A stretch of DNA of 64,000 nt from Streptomyces sp. SDr-06 (GCF_003324565.1 NZ_QOLA01000028.1:1-64000), one strand, 5' to 3'. Numbered from the stretch's first letter, positions 56,327 to 64,000 are shown. The notes: a model not told the origin generated them from the sequence alone. Made by a program: numbers and translations.

Positions 56327-56974
56327 ATGAACGTACTGCTCGACCATTTCGCGGACTTCCGCGACGGCTTCATAGGCACCGTGGAGATCACGGCCATCAG
56401 CTCGGTCATCGCCCTGGTGCTCGGCCTGCTGCTCGCCGGATTCCGGGTCTCTCCCGTGCCGCCGCTGCGCTTCTTCGGCACCGCCTGGGTGACGCTGCTC
56501 CGCAACACCCCGCTGACGCTGCTGTTCCTGGTCTTCTTCTTCGTCGTACCGGAGATCCTCTTCCCCGGGATGAGCCCGTTCCTGCTGGGTTCGCTCGCGC
56601 TCGGCTTCTACACCGCGTCGTTCGTCTGCGAGGCCGTCAGGTCCGGTATCAGCACGGTGCCGCTGGGCCAGGCCGAGGCCGCGCGGTCGATCGGCATGAG
56701 CTTCACGCAGACCCTGCGCATCATCGTGCTGCCGCAGGCGACGCGGACGGTCATCCCGCCACTGAGCTCCATCTTCATCGCCCTCACCAAGAACTCGGCG
56801 ATCGCCGGCGCCTTCAGCGTCACCGAACTGTTCGGCTGGCAGAAACTGATGAGTGACCAGGGATATGACATTGTCCCCGTCTTCCTCTGGGTGGCTCTCG
56901 GCTATCTGATCGTCACCTTCGCCATCAGCGGTCTCTTCCGCCTGCTTGAGCGCCGTATGGAGGTCGCCCGATGA
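56327..56974 (+). CDS. gluC: Glutamate ABC transporter permease, subunit 1
   Basis: A 215-residue HisMQ-type permease with about five membrane helices. The EAA loop AEAARSIGMSFTQTLRIIVLPQA contacts GluA. The start is ATG 56327 behind GGAG. It overlaps gluD by four bases (ATGA), so the two are translationally coupled. Confidence 0.93.
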   Translation: MNVLLDHFADFRDGFIGTVEITAISSVIALVLGLLLAGFRVSPVPPLRFFGTAWVTLLRNTPLTLLFLVFFFVVPEILFPGMSPFLLGSLALGFYTASFVCEAVRSGISTVPLGQAEAARSIGMSFTQTLRIIVLPQATRTVIPPLSSIFIALTKNSAIAGAFSVTELFGWQKLMSDQGYDIVPVFLWVALGYLIVTFAISGLFRLLERRMEVAR

Positions 56975-57885
56975 GCGCCAGCGTTCTCTACGACGCCCCC
57001 GGCCCCAAGGCCGTCGTACGCAACCGGATCTACGCCGTCATCGGCACCCTCGCGCTCCTCGCCCTGATCGCCGTCGCGATCGTCCGGCTCTCGGACAAGG
57101 GCGACCTCGACTACGCGATGTGGGACATCTTCAACTACGCGGGCATCCGGCAGAACATCGCCGACGCGGTCCTCGCCACCCTCAAGGCGTTCGGCCTCGC
57201 CGCCGTGGGTTCGCTGGTGCTCGGCGTGCTGCTCGCGGTGGCCCGGCTCTCCGACCACAAGCCGGTCCGCTGGGCCGCAACCGCCTTCATCGAGCTGTTC
57301 CGTTCCATCCCGCTGCTCATCACGATCTACGCGGTCTGGGTCGGGTTCCTCACCGACTACTCGATGTGGGCGCTGGCCCTCGGCCTGTCGATCTACAACG
57401 GCTGTGTCCAGGCCGAGGTGCTGCGCGCGGGCGTCAACTCCGTCCCCAAGGGACAGCGCGAGGCGGCGTACGCGCTGGGCATGAGCAAGACGCAGGTCAT
57501 GACCAGCGTCCTCATGCCGCAGGCCGTCCGGGCGATGCTGCCGACGATCATCAGCCAGCTCGTCGTCACCCTCAAGGACACCTCGCTCGGCTTCATCATC
57601 CTGTACCCGGAGCTGCTCCAGACCGCGCGTCTGATCGCGAGCAACACCCAGGTGAACGGCCAGTACCCGTACGTCTCGACCATCGTCGTCATCGGCTCCA
57701 TCTACGTGGCGATGTGTCTGGTGCTCTCCGCGCTCGCCACCTGGATCGAGAAGCGCGGTCGCCGGGCGAAGACGGGCATCGCCATGGGAGCGGCCGCCGC
57801 GCCGATCGCAGGCGCCGGCACCGGCACCGCCCTTGCTGCCGAAGGGGCCGATGGTCCCGACGTGGCGCCCGCGTCGACGAACTGA
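56971..57885 (+). CDS. gluD: Glutamate ABC transporter permease, subunit 2
   Basis: A 304-residue permease with about five helices; the EAA loop is REAAYALGMSKTQVMTSVLMPQA. Compared with GluC it has a longer N-terminal cytoplasmic/TM region and a Gly/Ala-rich C-terminal tail (about 270-304). It starts within the gluC stop. It ends 143 bases before the FAD monooxygenase start. Confidence 0.93.
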   Translation: MSASVLYDAPGPKAVVRNRIYAVIGTLALLALIAVAIVRLSDKGDLDYAMWDIFNYAGIRQNIADAVLATLKAFGLAAVGSLVLGVLLAVARLSDHKPVRWAATAFIELFRSIPLLITIYAVWVGFLTDYSMWALALGLSIYNGCVQAEVLRAGVNSVPKGQREAAYALGMSKTQVMTSVLMPQAVRAMLPTIISQLVVTLKDTSLGFIILYPELLQTARLIASNTQVNGQYPYVSTIVVIGSIYVAMCLVLSALATWIEKRGRRAKTGIAMGAAAAPIAGAGTGTALAAEGADGPDVAPASTN

Positions 57886-58028
57886 CGGCATATGAGGCAG
57901 TGACGTTCGCGTCGCTGCCTCCGTCACTTGACGCAAGCACGCGCAGTGGGTTGCATACGTTCTGTGATCGTGCACCGGGTTCCTCGCGCCACCTGCAAGC
58001 CGTCCCGACCCGTGTCGGGAGCCACGCC

Positions 58029-59696
58029 GTGGACCCGGTGATCGTCGTCGGCGCCGGTCCGGTCGGACTGGCGCTGGCACTCTCCCTCGCCGCCCAGGGC
58101 GTGCCCTCCGTGGTCCTCGACGAAGGCCAGGGCGACGACGAAGCCCGTCCGGTCCGCACCGTCGTACTGCGCCCGGACACCGCCTCGTTCGTGGCGGGCC
58201 TCAGCGGCACCACGGTGCGCGACGCGGGCACCCGCTGGGTCGCCTGGCGGTCCATGCGGCGCGGCCGACTGCTGCGCCACGTCGCGTTCGGCGAGACCCC
58301 GGACGCGGACCCGTCCCCGGTCCACCTGCCGCAGCACGCCCTGACGCGCGGGCTGCGCGACGCCCTTGCCGCGTCCGGTCTCGTACGCGTGGTCACGCAG
58401 AGCCGCGTCGACGCGCTGGAACAGGACACGGCAGGCGTCTCGGTCCACACCTCCGGCCCCGGCGGAACCTGGTGGCGCGGCAGCTACGTCATCGGCTGCG
58501 ACGGCGCCCGCTCCACCGTCCGCAAACTGCTCGACATCCGCTTCGCCGGCCGTACGGCGGTGGAACGCCAGGCCGTCGTGGCCCTGCGCACCGAACTCCC
58601 TTGGCCGGGTGAGGCGTTGCTCCACCGGCTTCCGCCGTGGCGCGCCAGTGGCGACGAGGTGACGGCCCGCCCGCTCCGGGACGGAGTCTGGCGCCTGGAC
58701 TGGCTGCTCCCGCCCCGCGCCGAACTGGTCACGCCCGACGCCCTGGTGGGCCGTGTCCGGGACACGCTGGCGGGCTGGTGCGGGTCGACACCGGCGTACG
58801 AGCTCCTCGACACCGGCGTCCACACCGTGCACCACCGCCTGGCACGGCGCTGGAGGGTGCGCCGCGCGTTCCTGGCCGGGGACGCCGCGCACCTCGTCGG
58901 CGCGCTCGGCACGCAGGCGCTGGACGAGGGTATGCGGGACGCGCAGAACCTCGCCTGGAAGCTGGCCCAGGCCTGGCACCACGGTGCCTCGGAGGCACTC
59001 CTGGACAGCTACCAGACGGAACGGCGGGCAGCGGTCGCGGCCCGGCTGCGCGCGGCCGACCAGTCCCTGCCGATCCTGCGCGGCGGCGCCGGGCCGCGCG
59101 GCTGGATTCCGGGCGCCGCACGCGGCCACGACGCCCTCGTGACCGACGGCCACCTGGGGCGCGGACCGCTCGGCGCGCCCCCCGCCTACCCGCACTCCCC
59201 CCTCATGCCCCCCTACGCCGAGTCGCACATCCCGGTGGGCACGCAACTCGGCGCACCCGTCGCCGACGTGGGCGTCACGGCCCCCGACGGCTCGACCGTG
59301 ACCCTGCGGGACCGGCTCGGCAAGGGCAGGCTCCTGGTGGTCCTGGTCGCGCCGGGCACCGGCGTGTGGGACCGCCGCCACTGGCTCACGGCCGGCATCA
59401 TGCCGCGCCTGACCGCCGCGGTGTCGTCCCTGCCCCTGGACGCCGAACTCCTGGTCGCCGAGGACTATCCCGGAGCCCCCGCCCACGCCGTCCTGCTCGT
59501 GCGCCCCGACGGGCACTTGGTCGCGGCGTTCAACGGCGTACAGCCCGCCCATCTGCGCGCCGCGGCCGACGCGGTACGAGGCGGAACGGGGAGGGGCGAT
59601 GCCGGCGGGGGTGTTGAGGACGCTGATGCGAGTGCTGGCGCCGCAGCAGATGCGGCGGAGGCGGAGGCGGAGGGGCGGACAGTGGACGTCAACTGA
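58029..59696 (+). CDS. FAD-dependent aromatic hydroxylase-like monooxygenase
   Basis: A 555-residue group A flavoprotein monooxygenase. The FAD dinucleotide motif VIVVGAGPVGLALALSLA starts at residue 3; GCDGARSTVRKLL is the second FAD/NADPH motif and FLAGDAAHLVGALGTQALDEGMRDAQNLAWKL the third. A C-terminal thioredoxin-like domain follows, then an Ala/Glu/Asp-rich tail. I chose GTG 58029 (GGGAG seven bases upstream). A GTG at 57900 is in frame, but the 43 codons between have about 60% GC at third positions, unlike the coding body. The substrate is unknown. Confidence 0.88.
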   Translation: MDPVIVVGAGPVGLALALSLAAQGVPSVVLDEGQGDDEARPVRTVVLRPDTASFVAGLSGTTVRDAGTRWVAWRSMRRGRLLRHVAFGETPDADPSPVHLPQHALTRGLRDALAASGLVRVVTQSRVDALEQDTAGVSVHTSGPGGTWWRGSYVIGCDGARSTVRKLLDIRFAGRTAVERQAVVALRTELPWPGEALLHRLPPWRASGDEVTARPLRDGVWRLDWLLPPRAELVTPDALVGRVRDTLAGWCGSTPAYELLDTGVHTVHHRLARRWRVRRAFLAGDAAHLVGALGTQALDEGMRDAQNLAWKLAQAWHHGASEALLDSYQTERRAAVAARLRAADQSLPILRGGAGPRGWIPGAARGHDALVTDGHLGRGPLGAPPAYPHSPLMPPYAESHIPVGTQLGAPVADVGVTAPDGSTVTLRDRLGKGRLLVVLVAPGTGVWDRRHWLTAGIMPRLTAAVSSLPLDAELLVAEDYPGAPAHAVLLVRPDGHLVAAFNGVQPAHLRAAADAVRGGTGRGDAGGGVEDADASAGAAADAAEAEAEGRTVDVN

Positions 59697-59843
59697 CCTC
59701 TGTCAGCGGTCGGTTGAGGTCTGGCGGAGCCTGGTTGATATCTGTCAGCCGTTGGCTGGTGCCTGTCATCTGACGGCGGCCAACTGACGTCTGGCATCTG
59801 ACATCTGCCATTGGCCACCGGCGACCGGCGACCGGTCGCGCGA

Positions 59844-59927
59844 CGGCTGACGGCTGACGGCTGACGGCTGACGGCTGACGGCTGACGGCTGACGGCTGAC
59901 GGCTGACGGCTGACGGCTGACGGCTGA
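59844..59927. repeat. Heptamer array, 12 copies of CGGCTGA
   Basis: Twelve perfect copies of CGGCTGA, the reverse complement of the TCAGCCG unit at 51.7 kb. They sit after the monooxygenase stop, in a stretch with further degenerate TCTGGCATCTGACATCTG-like copies. No gene is supported between 59697 and 60086. Confidence 0.97.
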
Positions 59928-60011
59928 CAATCAACGACTGGCGGACGGCCAACCGCACCCAACACCCCACCACCCCCTACCCGCCTCCGATAGCCGCCAT
60001 CTGAACACCGA

Positions 60012-60059
60012 TTGACCGACACCATCTCGCATGGTCTACTCCGGAGCGTGACCGACACC
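60012..60059 (+). promoter_or_regulatory. Promoter and direct repeat upstream of the cysteine leader
   Basis: TTGACC (60012-60017), 17 bases, TCTACT (60035-60040) make a good housekeeping promoter. An 11-base direct repeat TGACCGACACC (60013-60023 and 60049-60059) overlaps its -35 and start region and is a candidate operator. Confidence 0.6.
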
Positions 60060-60086
60060 GATGTGCGCCTGTGGCGGAGGGTCCAT

Positions 60087-60134
60087 ATGGACCTCGTCCG
60101 CTATGCGGGCTGCGTGTGTCGTCCGTCCTGCTGA
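60087..60134 (+). CDS. Cys-rich leader peptide (uORF) of the cysteine dioxygenase operon
   Basis: A 15-codon frame MDLVRYAGCVCRPSC, ending TGA at 60134, with cysteines at 9, 11 and 15. GGAGGG lies five bases before its ATG and it starts about 40 bases after a predicted transcription start. The dioxygenase starts 91 bases further on. Short Cys-rich leaders upstream of sulfur-metabolism genes are a known pattern in streptomycetes and mycobacteria, where ribosome stalling reports cysteinyl-tRNA supply. I did not model the downstream RNA fold. Confidence 0.75.
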   Translation: MDLVRYAGCVCRPSC

Positions 60135-60225
60135 TTCGCCTTCTTCCTTCGCGCCGTGCCGCCGCGCCCCTGTGTCGCCGACGGCCGTACGCGCGCATTC
60201 GCGAACTTCCTCAGGACGGTCTGCC

Positions 60226-60786
60226 GTGTCGCTCTCCGTAAGTACCCCTGTCCCCCTCGCCCCTGGCCCCGACTCGGGCCTCGGCTCCGGCTCCGCTCCG
60301 ACCGAAGCCGAGTTGCTCGACTTCGTTCGACGTACCGCCGCGGACTCCGCACTGGTCGCCTCGTTGCCCCTCGACGCGGAGGGCCGTACCTGGATTCGCC
60401 TAGACGGGCCGAGTGGCAGCGAAGCCTGGTTGATCGGCTGGCCGCCGGGGACCGGCACCGGGTGGCACGATCACGGCGGCTCCCACGGTGCCTTCGCCAC
60501 CGCGTCCGGCGCGCTGCGCGAGGACTCGCTGGCGGCCCGGCTGCCCACCGAGGGCTGGAAGACCCTGGAACTGGCCGAAGGGCTCGACCGTTCAAGGGAG
60601 TTGGGGGCCGGGAAGGGGCGGGCGTTCGGGCCGCATCATGTGCACGAGGTGCGGAACGAGTCGGGCACCGAGCATGCGATCTCCGTGCACGCCTACTATC
60701 CGCCGCTTCCGCTCATCCGGCGCTACAGCCGCACGGGCGCGGTGCTCCGCATCGAACAGGTCGAGCGTCCGGAGGACTGGCAGTGA
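60226..60786 (+). CDS. Cysteine dioxygenase
   Basis: A 186-residue cupin enzyme that oxidises cysteine to cysteine sulfinate with non-heme iron. The His triad is H81 and H83 (WHDHGGSHG) with His in GPHHVHEVRN. The start is GTG 60226 with AGGA about ten bases upstream. Its stop overlaps the rhodanese start, GTGA, so they are translationally coupled. The Cys leader and promoter upstream imply control by cysteine supply. Confidence 0.93.
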   Translation: MSLSVSTPVPLAPGPDSGLGSGSAPTEAELLDFVRRTAADSALVASLPLDAEGRTWIRLDGPSGSEAWLIGWPPGTGTGWHDHGGSHGAFATASGALREDSLAARLPTEGWKTLELAEGLDRSRELGAGKGRAFGPHHVHEVRNESGTEHAISVHAYYPPLPLIRRYSRTGAVLRIEQVERPEDWQ

Positions 60787-61214
60787 GCGCGGAACGTACC
60801 CAACCGGTCGGCATCGACGCTCTCCTCGACCGGGTCAGGGCCGACCTCGACCGGGTGACCGCCGAGGAAGCCTTCGCGGAAGCAGCGGACGGCGCCCTCC
60901 TGGTGGACATCAGGTATGCGGCGCTGCGAGACCGGGACGGGCTGATTCCCGGAGCCCTGGTGGTCGAGCGCAACGAACTGGAATGGCGGCTCGATCCGCA
61001 GGGCAGCCACCGCGCCGCCGAGGCGACCGGCCACGATCTGCGGGTGGTGGTGATCTGCAACGAGGGATACGCCTCATCGCTCGCGGCAGTGTCGCTACGG
61101 CAGTTGGGACTGCACCGGGCGACCGACCTGATCGGCGGCTACCAGGCGTGGCGCGCGGCCGGTCTGCCGATCACCGCTCCAGCCACAGATCCGGTCACCA
61201 CTGCGGTCGACTGA
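60783..61214 (+). CDS. Rhodanese-like sulfurtransferase
   Basis: A 143-residue single-domain rhodanese. The active-site loop is VICNEGYASSLAA, Cys at about residue 99 giving the persulfide. It overlaps the cysteine dioxygenase gene by four bases, so the pair probably handles sulfur flux from cysteine. The start is GTG 60783. It ends in a good hairpin. Confidence 0.92.
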   Translation: MSAERTQPVGIDALLDRVRADLDRVTAEEAFAEAADGALLVDIRYAALRDRDGLIPGALVVERNELEWRLDPQGSHRAAEATGHDLRVVVICNEGYASSLAAVSLRQLGLHRATDLIGGYQAWRAAGLPITAPATDPVTTAVD

Positions 61215-61232
61215 TCCGCCCGGGCACAGCGG

Positions 61233-61258
61233 CGCCCCTGGTCGACCGACCAGGGGCG
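61233..61258 (+). terminator. Intrinsic terminator after the CDO-rhodanese operon
   Basis: An 11-bp perfect stem (61233-61243 and 61248-61258) with a 4-base loop, 18 bases after the rhodanese stop. Confidence 0.8.
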
Positions 61259-61459
61259 TACGCGTCCAGGCCGAAGGCCACACGCCACCCCCGCAAGTCA
61301 CACCTCGGGGATGAGCCCTCACAAGTCACACCTCACGGGCCATGCCTCGCAGGCCACACCGCGCGTGCCCCGCCTCGCCCACGCCGGTCATGACCTGCGC
61401 ATCGCATGCCGCGGCCCCGCCCAGCACCCCGTCGACCATCGGCTCAAGCGGCGTACGCC

Positions 61460-62083
61460 TCACATCTCGTACAGATCGTCCGCGTTTTCGCCCTCCTGCT
61501 CCAGGGCCTGGCGGACCACTCTCAGGGCCATGCCCTCCGGGTACCCCTTGCGGGCCAGCATCCCGGCGAGGCGGCGGATCCGGCGGTCGCGGTCCAGGCC
61601 TCGGGTGGAGCGGAGCTTGCGCGCCACCAGTTCGCGTGCCGTGTCCTCCTCCTGGTCGGAGTCGAGCTGGGCGACGGCCTCGTCGATGACCGAGGAGTCC
61701 ACACCCTTGGTGCGCAGCTCGCGTGCAAGCGCGCGGCGCGCGAGGCCGCGCCCGTGGTGGCGGGACTCCACCCAGGCGTCGGCGAACGCCGCGTCGTTGA
61801 TCAGTCCGACTTCCTCGAACCGGGAGAGGACCTCCTCGGAGACCTCATCGGGGATCTCCCGCTTCTTCAGGGCGTCGGCGAGCTGTTTGCGGGTCCGGGG
61901 GGTCCCGGTGAGCAGGCGCAGACAGATGGCCCGCGCCCGCTCGGCCGGGTCCTGCGGCGGCGGCTCCTTCTCGGCCCTCGACGAGTCGGTGCCGTCGCCC
62001 GTTCCATCCGGGCCGCCCCGTCGGGAGCGGGTCCTCTTCGGACCCGGCTCCTCGGGGTCGGCCCATTCGGTCCTGCGGGTCAC
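61460..62083 (-). CDS. recX: RecA regulator RecX
   Basis: A 207-residue RecX. The first about 45 residues are disordered. Three-helix repeats follow (LRLLTGTPRTRKQLADALKKR; ADAWVESRHHGRGLARRALA; MLARKGYPEGMALRVVRQAL). RecX limits RecA filament extension. The start is GTG 62083, two bases past the recA stop, so it is co-transcribed and probably coupled. Confidence 0.94.
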   Translation of the reverse strand: MTRRTEWADPEEPGPKRTRSRRGGPDGTGDGTDSSRAEKEPPPQDPAERARAICLRLLTGTPRTRKQLADALKKREIPDEVSEEVLSRFEEVGLINDAAFADAWVESRHHGRGLARRALARELRTKGVDSSVIDEAVAQLDSDQEEDTARELVARKLRSTRGLDRDRRIRRLAGMLARKGYPEGMALRVVRQALEQEGENADDLYEM

Positions 62084-62085
62084 CG

Positions 62086-63210
62086 CTAGCTCTTGGCAGC
62101 GGCGGCCTTGGCCGTCTTGGCCTTGGTGACAGGGGCCGGCACAGCGGCCGTGTCCGCCGCCGGGGCGCTCTCGCCGGAGGCGTCCTTGCCGGGCTCGGCC
62201 GTCGGCTCCTCCGGCCGGACACCGACGCCCAGCTTCTCCTTGATCTTCTTCTCGATCTCGTTGGCGAGATCGGGGTTGTCCTTCAGGAAGTTACGGGCGT
62301 TCTCCTTGCCCTGGCCGAGCTGGTCGCCCTCGTACGTGTACCAGGCACCTGCCTTGCGGACGAAGCCGTGCTCGACGCCCATGTCGATCAGGCCGCCCTC
62401 GCGGCTGATGCCCTGGCCGTACAGGATGTCGAACTCGGCCTGCTTGAAGGGCGGCGCGACCTTGTTCTTGACGACCTTGACGCGGGTGCGGTTGCCCACC
62501 GCGTCCGTGCCGTCCTTGAGCGTCTCGATGCGGCGGATGTCGAGACGTACCGAGGCGTAGAACTTCAGCGCCCGGCCACCGGTCGTGGTCTCCGGGGAGC
62601 CGAACATCACGCCGATCTTCTCGCGGAGCTGGTTGATGAAGATCGCGGTGGTCTTGGACTGGTTGAGCGCGCTGGTGATCTTCCGGAGCGCCTGGCTCAT
62701 CAGGCGGGCCTGCAGACCCACGTGCGAGTCACCCATCTCGCCCTCGATTTCCGCGCGCGGCACCAGGGCCGCCACGGAGTCGATGACGATCAGGTCGAGC
62801 GCACCGGAGCGGACCAGCATGTCGACGATCTCCAGCGCCTGCTCGCCGTTGTCCGGCTGCGACAGGATGAGGTTGTCGATGTCGACGCCGAGCTTCTTCG
62901 CGTACTCGGGGTCGAGGGCGTGCTCCGCGTCCACGAACGCCACCGCGCCGCCGGCCTTCTGGGCGTTGGCCACCGCGTGCAGCGTCAGGGTCGTCTTGCC
63001 GGAGGACTCCGGGCCGTACACCTCCACCACGCGGCCGCGCGGCAGACCGCCGACGCCGAGCGCCACGTCGAGCGCGGTCGACCCGGTGGGGATGACCTCG
63101 ATGGGCTCATTCGGCCGCTCGCCCAGGCGCATCACCGCGCCCTTCCCGAATTGCCGTTCAATCTGTGCGAGCGCGGCGTCGAGCGCCTTCTCGCGGTCAG
63201 TTCCTGCCAT
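62086..63210 (-). CDS. recA: Recombinase RecA
   Basis: A 374-residue RecA. Walker A is GPESSGKTT near residue 67, Walker B LIVIDSVAALVPRAEIEG, L1/L2 DNA loops around ALRKIT and FINQLREKIGVMFGSPETTTGG. The C-terminal 45 residues are an Ala/Lys/Glu-rich tail. The start is ATG 63210. It drives recombination and LexA cleavage. Two damage promoters precede it. Confidence 0.98.
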   Translation of the reverse strand: MAGTDREKALDAALAQIERQFGKGAVMRLGERPNEPIEVIPTGSTALDVALGVGGLPRGRVVEVYGPESSGKTTLTLHAVANAQKAGGAVAFVDAEHALDPEYAKKLGVDIDNLILSQPDNGEQALEIVDMLVRSGALDLIVIDSVAALVPRAEIEGEMGDSHVGLQARLMSQALRKITSALNQSKTTAIFINQLREKIGVMFGSPETTTGGRALKFYASVRLDIRRIETLKDGTDAVGNRTRVKVVKNKVAPPFKQAEFDILYGQGISREGGLIDMGVEHGFVRKAGAWYTYEGDQLGQGKENARNFLKDNPDLANEIEKKIKEKLGVGVRPEEPTAEPGKDASGESAPAADTAAVPAPVTKAKTAKAAAAKS

Positions 63211-63253
63211 GGGTTCCACCCGATTTGCTTGAGTCGATCGCTTCACGTCAAAG

Positions 63254-63276
63254 ACGCTAACCCCTGCCACTGACAA
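63254..63276 (-). promoter_or_regulatory. RecA-NDp (PafBC-type) promoter of recA
   Basis: Minus-strand TTGTCAGTGGC (63266-63276), six bases, TAGCGT (63254-63259). This is the known LexA-independent recA promoter type first described in streptomycetes; initiation near 63247 gives a leader of about 37 bases. Confidence 0.85.
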
Positions 63277-63300
63277 TGGGCCCCGACGTCCTTCCAGCCT

Positions 63301-63309
63301 GTGGATAAC
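63301..63309 (-). promoter_or_regulatory. DnaA-box-like 9-mer upstream of recA
   Basis: TTATCCACA on the minus strand, a perfect DnaA-box string, 25 bases upstream of the RecA-NDp promoter. Confidence 0.4.
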
Positions 63310-63360
63310 TCCACGGGAATCGCGGTGGAACCCGTGCGAACACAGGGCCGGAACCCCATG

Positions 63361-63374
63361 AGAATGGATGTTCG
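63361..63374 (-). promoter_or_regulatory. LexA box upstream of recA
   Basis: Minus-strand CGAAC-ATCC-ATTCT matches 8 of 10 fixed positions of the LexA box, and equals the SOS-like site I recall upstream of streptomycete recA. It is about 160 bases before the ATG. The 63211-63557 gap has no other gene. Confidence 0.65.
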
Positions 63375-63557
63375 ATTTCGGTGTCAAGCGCACCACGCGG
63401 GTCGGAACACCCCGTTCCGGCCCGCCCTCCGTGCTCCTCCGGCTCGATCGGGCCCCCACTACACACGCCGCGGCGCGCACATGGCCGACCCTGCGACGGG
63501 TACTTCCCCTCGCGTACGGGGAGGTCGCGGAGACGGCCGGAGAGCGAGGAGTTCGAC

Positions 63558-63932
63558 ATGATCCGAAAACTGCAGATGGTCGCGCTGGACTGCGCCGACC
63601 CGGTACGGCTCGCTGAGTTCTACGCGCAGCTGCTGGGTGGCCGGGTGGTGGTGGACCAGGACGACGAGGACTGGGTGGAGGTGCACGGGTTCGAGGGGAT
63701 ACCACTGGCCTGTCAGCGGGTGGACGGCTACCGGCCGCCCGAGTGGCCCGGCCAGCGGCACCCGCAACAGCTTCACCTGGACTTCGACGTAGACGACCTC
63801 GACGGGGAGGAGAAGCGGGCGCTCGCCCTCGGCGCGACGCTGCTGGAGCGGACGGACCAGCTCCGCCCGGAGGCCAACTGGCGGGTCTTGGCGGACCCGG
63901 CGGGCCACCCCTTCTGCCTCTGCTTCCACTGA
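63558..63932 (+). CDS. VOC (glyoxalase/bleomycin-resistance fold) family protein
   Basis: A 124-residue protein with two beta-alpha-beta-beta-beta units. It has the metal/substrate features of glyoxalase-like proteins: LQMVALDCADPVRLAEFYAQLLGGRV at the N-terminus, His in QQLHLDFDVDDLD and the terminal PAGHPFCLCFH. The start is ATG 63558 behind AGGAG. The substrate is unknown. Nothing is seen after its stop to the window end. Confidence 0.88.
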   Translation: MIRKLQMVALDCADPVRLAEFYAQLLGGRVVVDQDDEDWVEVHGFEGIPLACQRVDGYRPPEWPGQRHPQQLHLDFDVDDLDGEEKRALALGATLLERTDQLRPEANWRVLADPAGHPFCLCFH

Positions 63933-64000
63933 GCCCGCTCGTACCGGGCAACCCACTCGCGGCAAGCAGCCCGCCCCCTCCCCGACTCACCCCAGGGTGA

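Noticed and set aside
57900..58028. N-terminal extension of the FAD monooxygenase from GTG 57900
   Set aside because: Third-position GC of these 43 codons is about 60%, far below the gene body, and the ribosome site is only two bases away; GTG 58029 has a better site and begins right at the FAD motif.
59689..59973. Minus-strand ORF with a QPSAVSR repeat
   Set aside because: It is the heptamer array read in frame; the periodic peptide simply reflects the DNA repeat.
61290..61333. Repeated CAAGTCACACCTC between the CDO operon and recX
   Set aside because: Only two copies, no nearby start and no recognisable site type.

Overview
The window is high-GC, densely coded actinobacterial chromosome, almost certainly from a Streptomyces species. 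The case rests on recognisable proteins (HrdB with its Lys/Ala-rich N-terminal insert, the sporulation regulator WhiH, RshA, the GluR-GluK/GluABCD locus, a B12-dependent ribonucleotide reductase next to NrdR) and on their order. From memory the order is colinear with the S. coelicolor core from about SCO5822 (parE) down to SCO5769 (recA). I saw no rRNA, tRNA, CRISPR array, insertion sequence or prophage, so this is core chromosome rather than an island.

Layout. 1-7 kb: the 5' part of parE, a small zinc-knuckle-like protein, a secreted trypsin-like protease, hrdB, whiH and a fused ABC transporter. 7-23 kb: a second secreted protease, a Nudix regulator, a glycogen-debranching-like protein, a DUF4192 protein, a RecQ helicase with a phosphoribosyltransferase-like tail, two poorly known proteins, RNase HII, an ADP-ribosylglycohydrolase, a histidine phosphatase, a DUF4937 protein, an arylamine N-acetyltransferase and a TerD-like protein. 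23-30 kb: nrdR-nrdJ, lexA and dinG. 30-36.4 kb: a four-gene NRPS-independent siderophore (NIS) operon. 36.6-39.3 kb: two tandem paralogous lipoprotein proteases. 39.3-51.6 kb: hflX, an M1 peptidase, rshA, dapF, miaA, miaB and small companions. 51.8-57.9 kb: gluR-gluK divergent from gluABCD, bordered by heptanucleotide repeat arrays. 58-64 kb: an FAD monooxygenase, a cysteine dioxygenase-rhodanese operon with a Cys-rich leader peptide, recX-recA and a VOC protein.

How the genes work together. DNA damage is the strongest shared theme: lexA, recA, recX, dinG, recQ and nrdRJ all lie here. LexA boxes precede lexA and recA. Motifs of the LexA-independent RecA-NDp (PafBC-type) promoter, TTGTCAGTGGC-N6-TAgggT, precede recA and dinG; a weaker copy with the same spacing precedes recQ; another copy lies antisense inside a siderophore gene. 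Two helically phased NrdR boxes precede nrdR-nrdJ. Other self-contained circuits are glutamate sensing and uptake (GluRK/GluABCD), iron-linked siderophore synthesis with a candidate iron box, and cysteine catabolism with a leader-peptide signature.

The observations I rate highest are the inverted pair of identical-heptamer arrays flanking the Glu/monooxygenase block, the Cys leader peptide upstream of cysteine dioxygenase, the NIS cluster that lacks decarboxylase and N-hydroxylase genes, the NDp-type promoters, and the predicted loss of synthetase activity in RshA.
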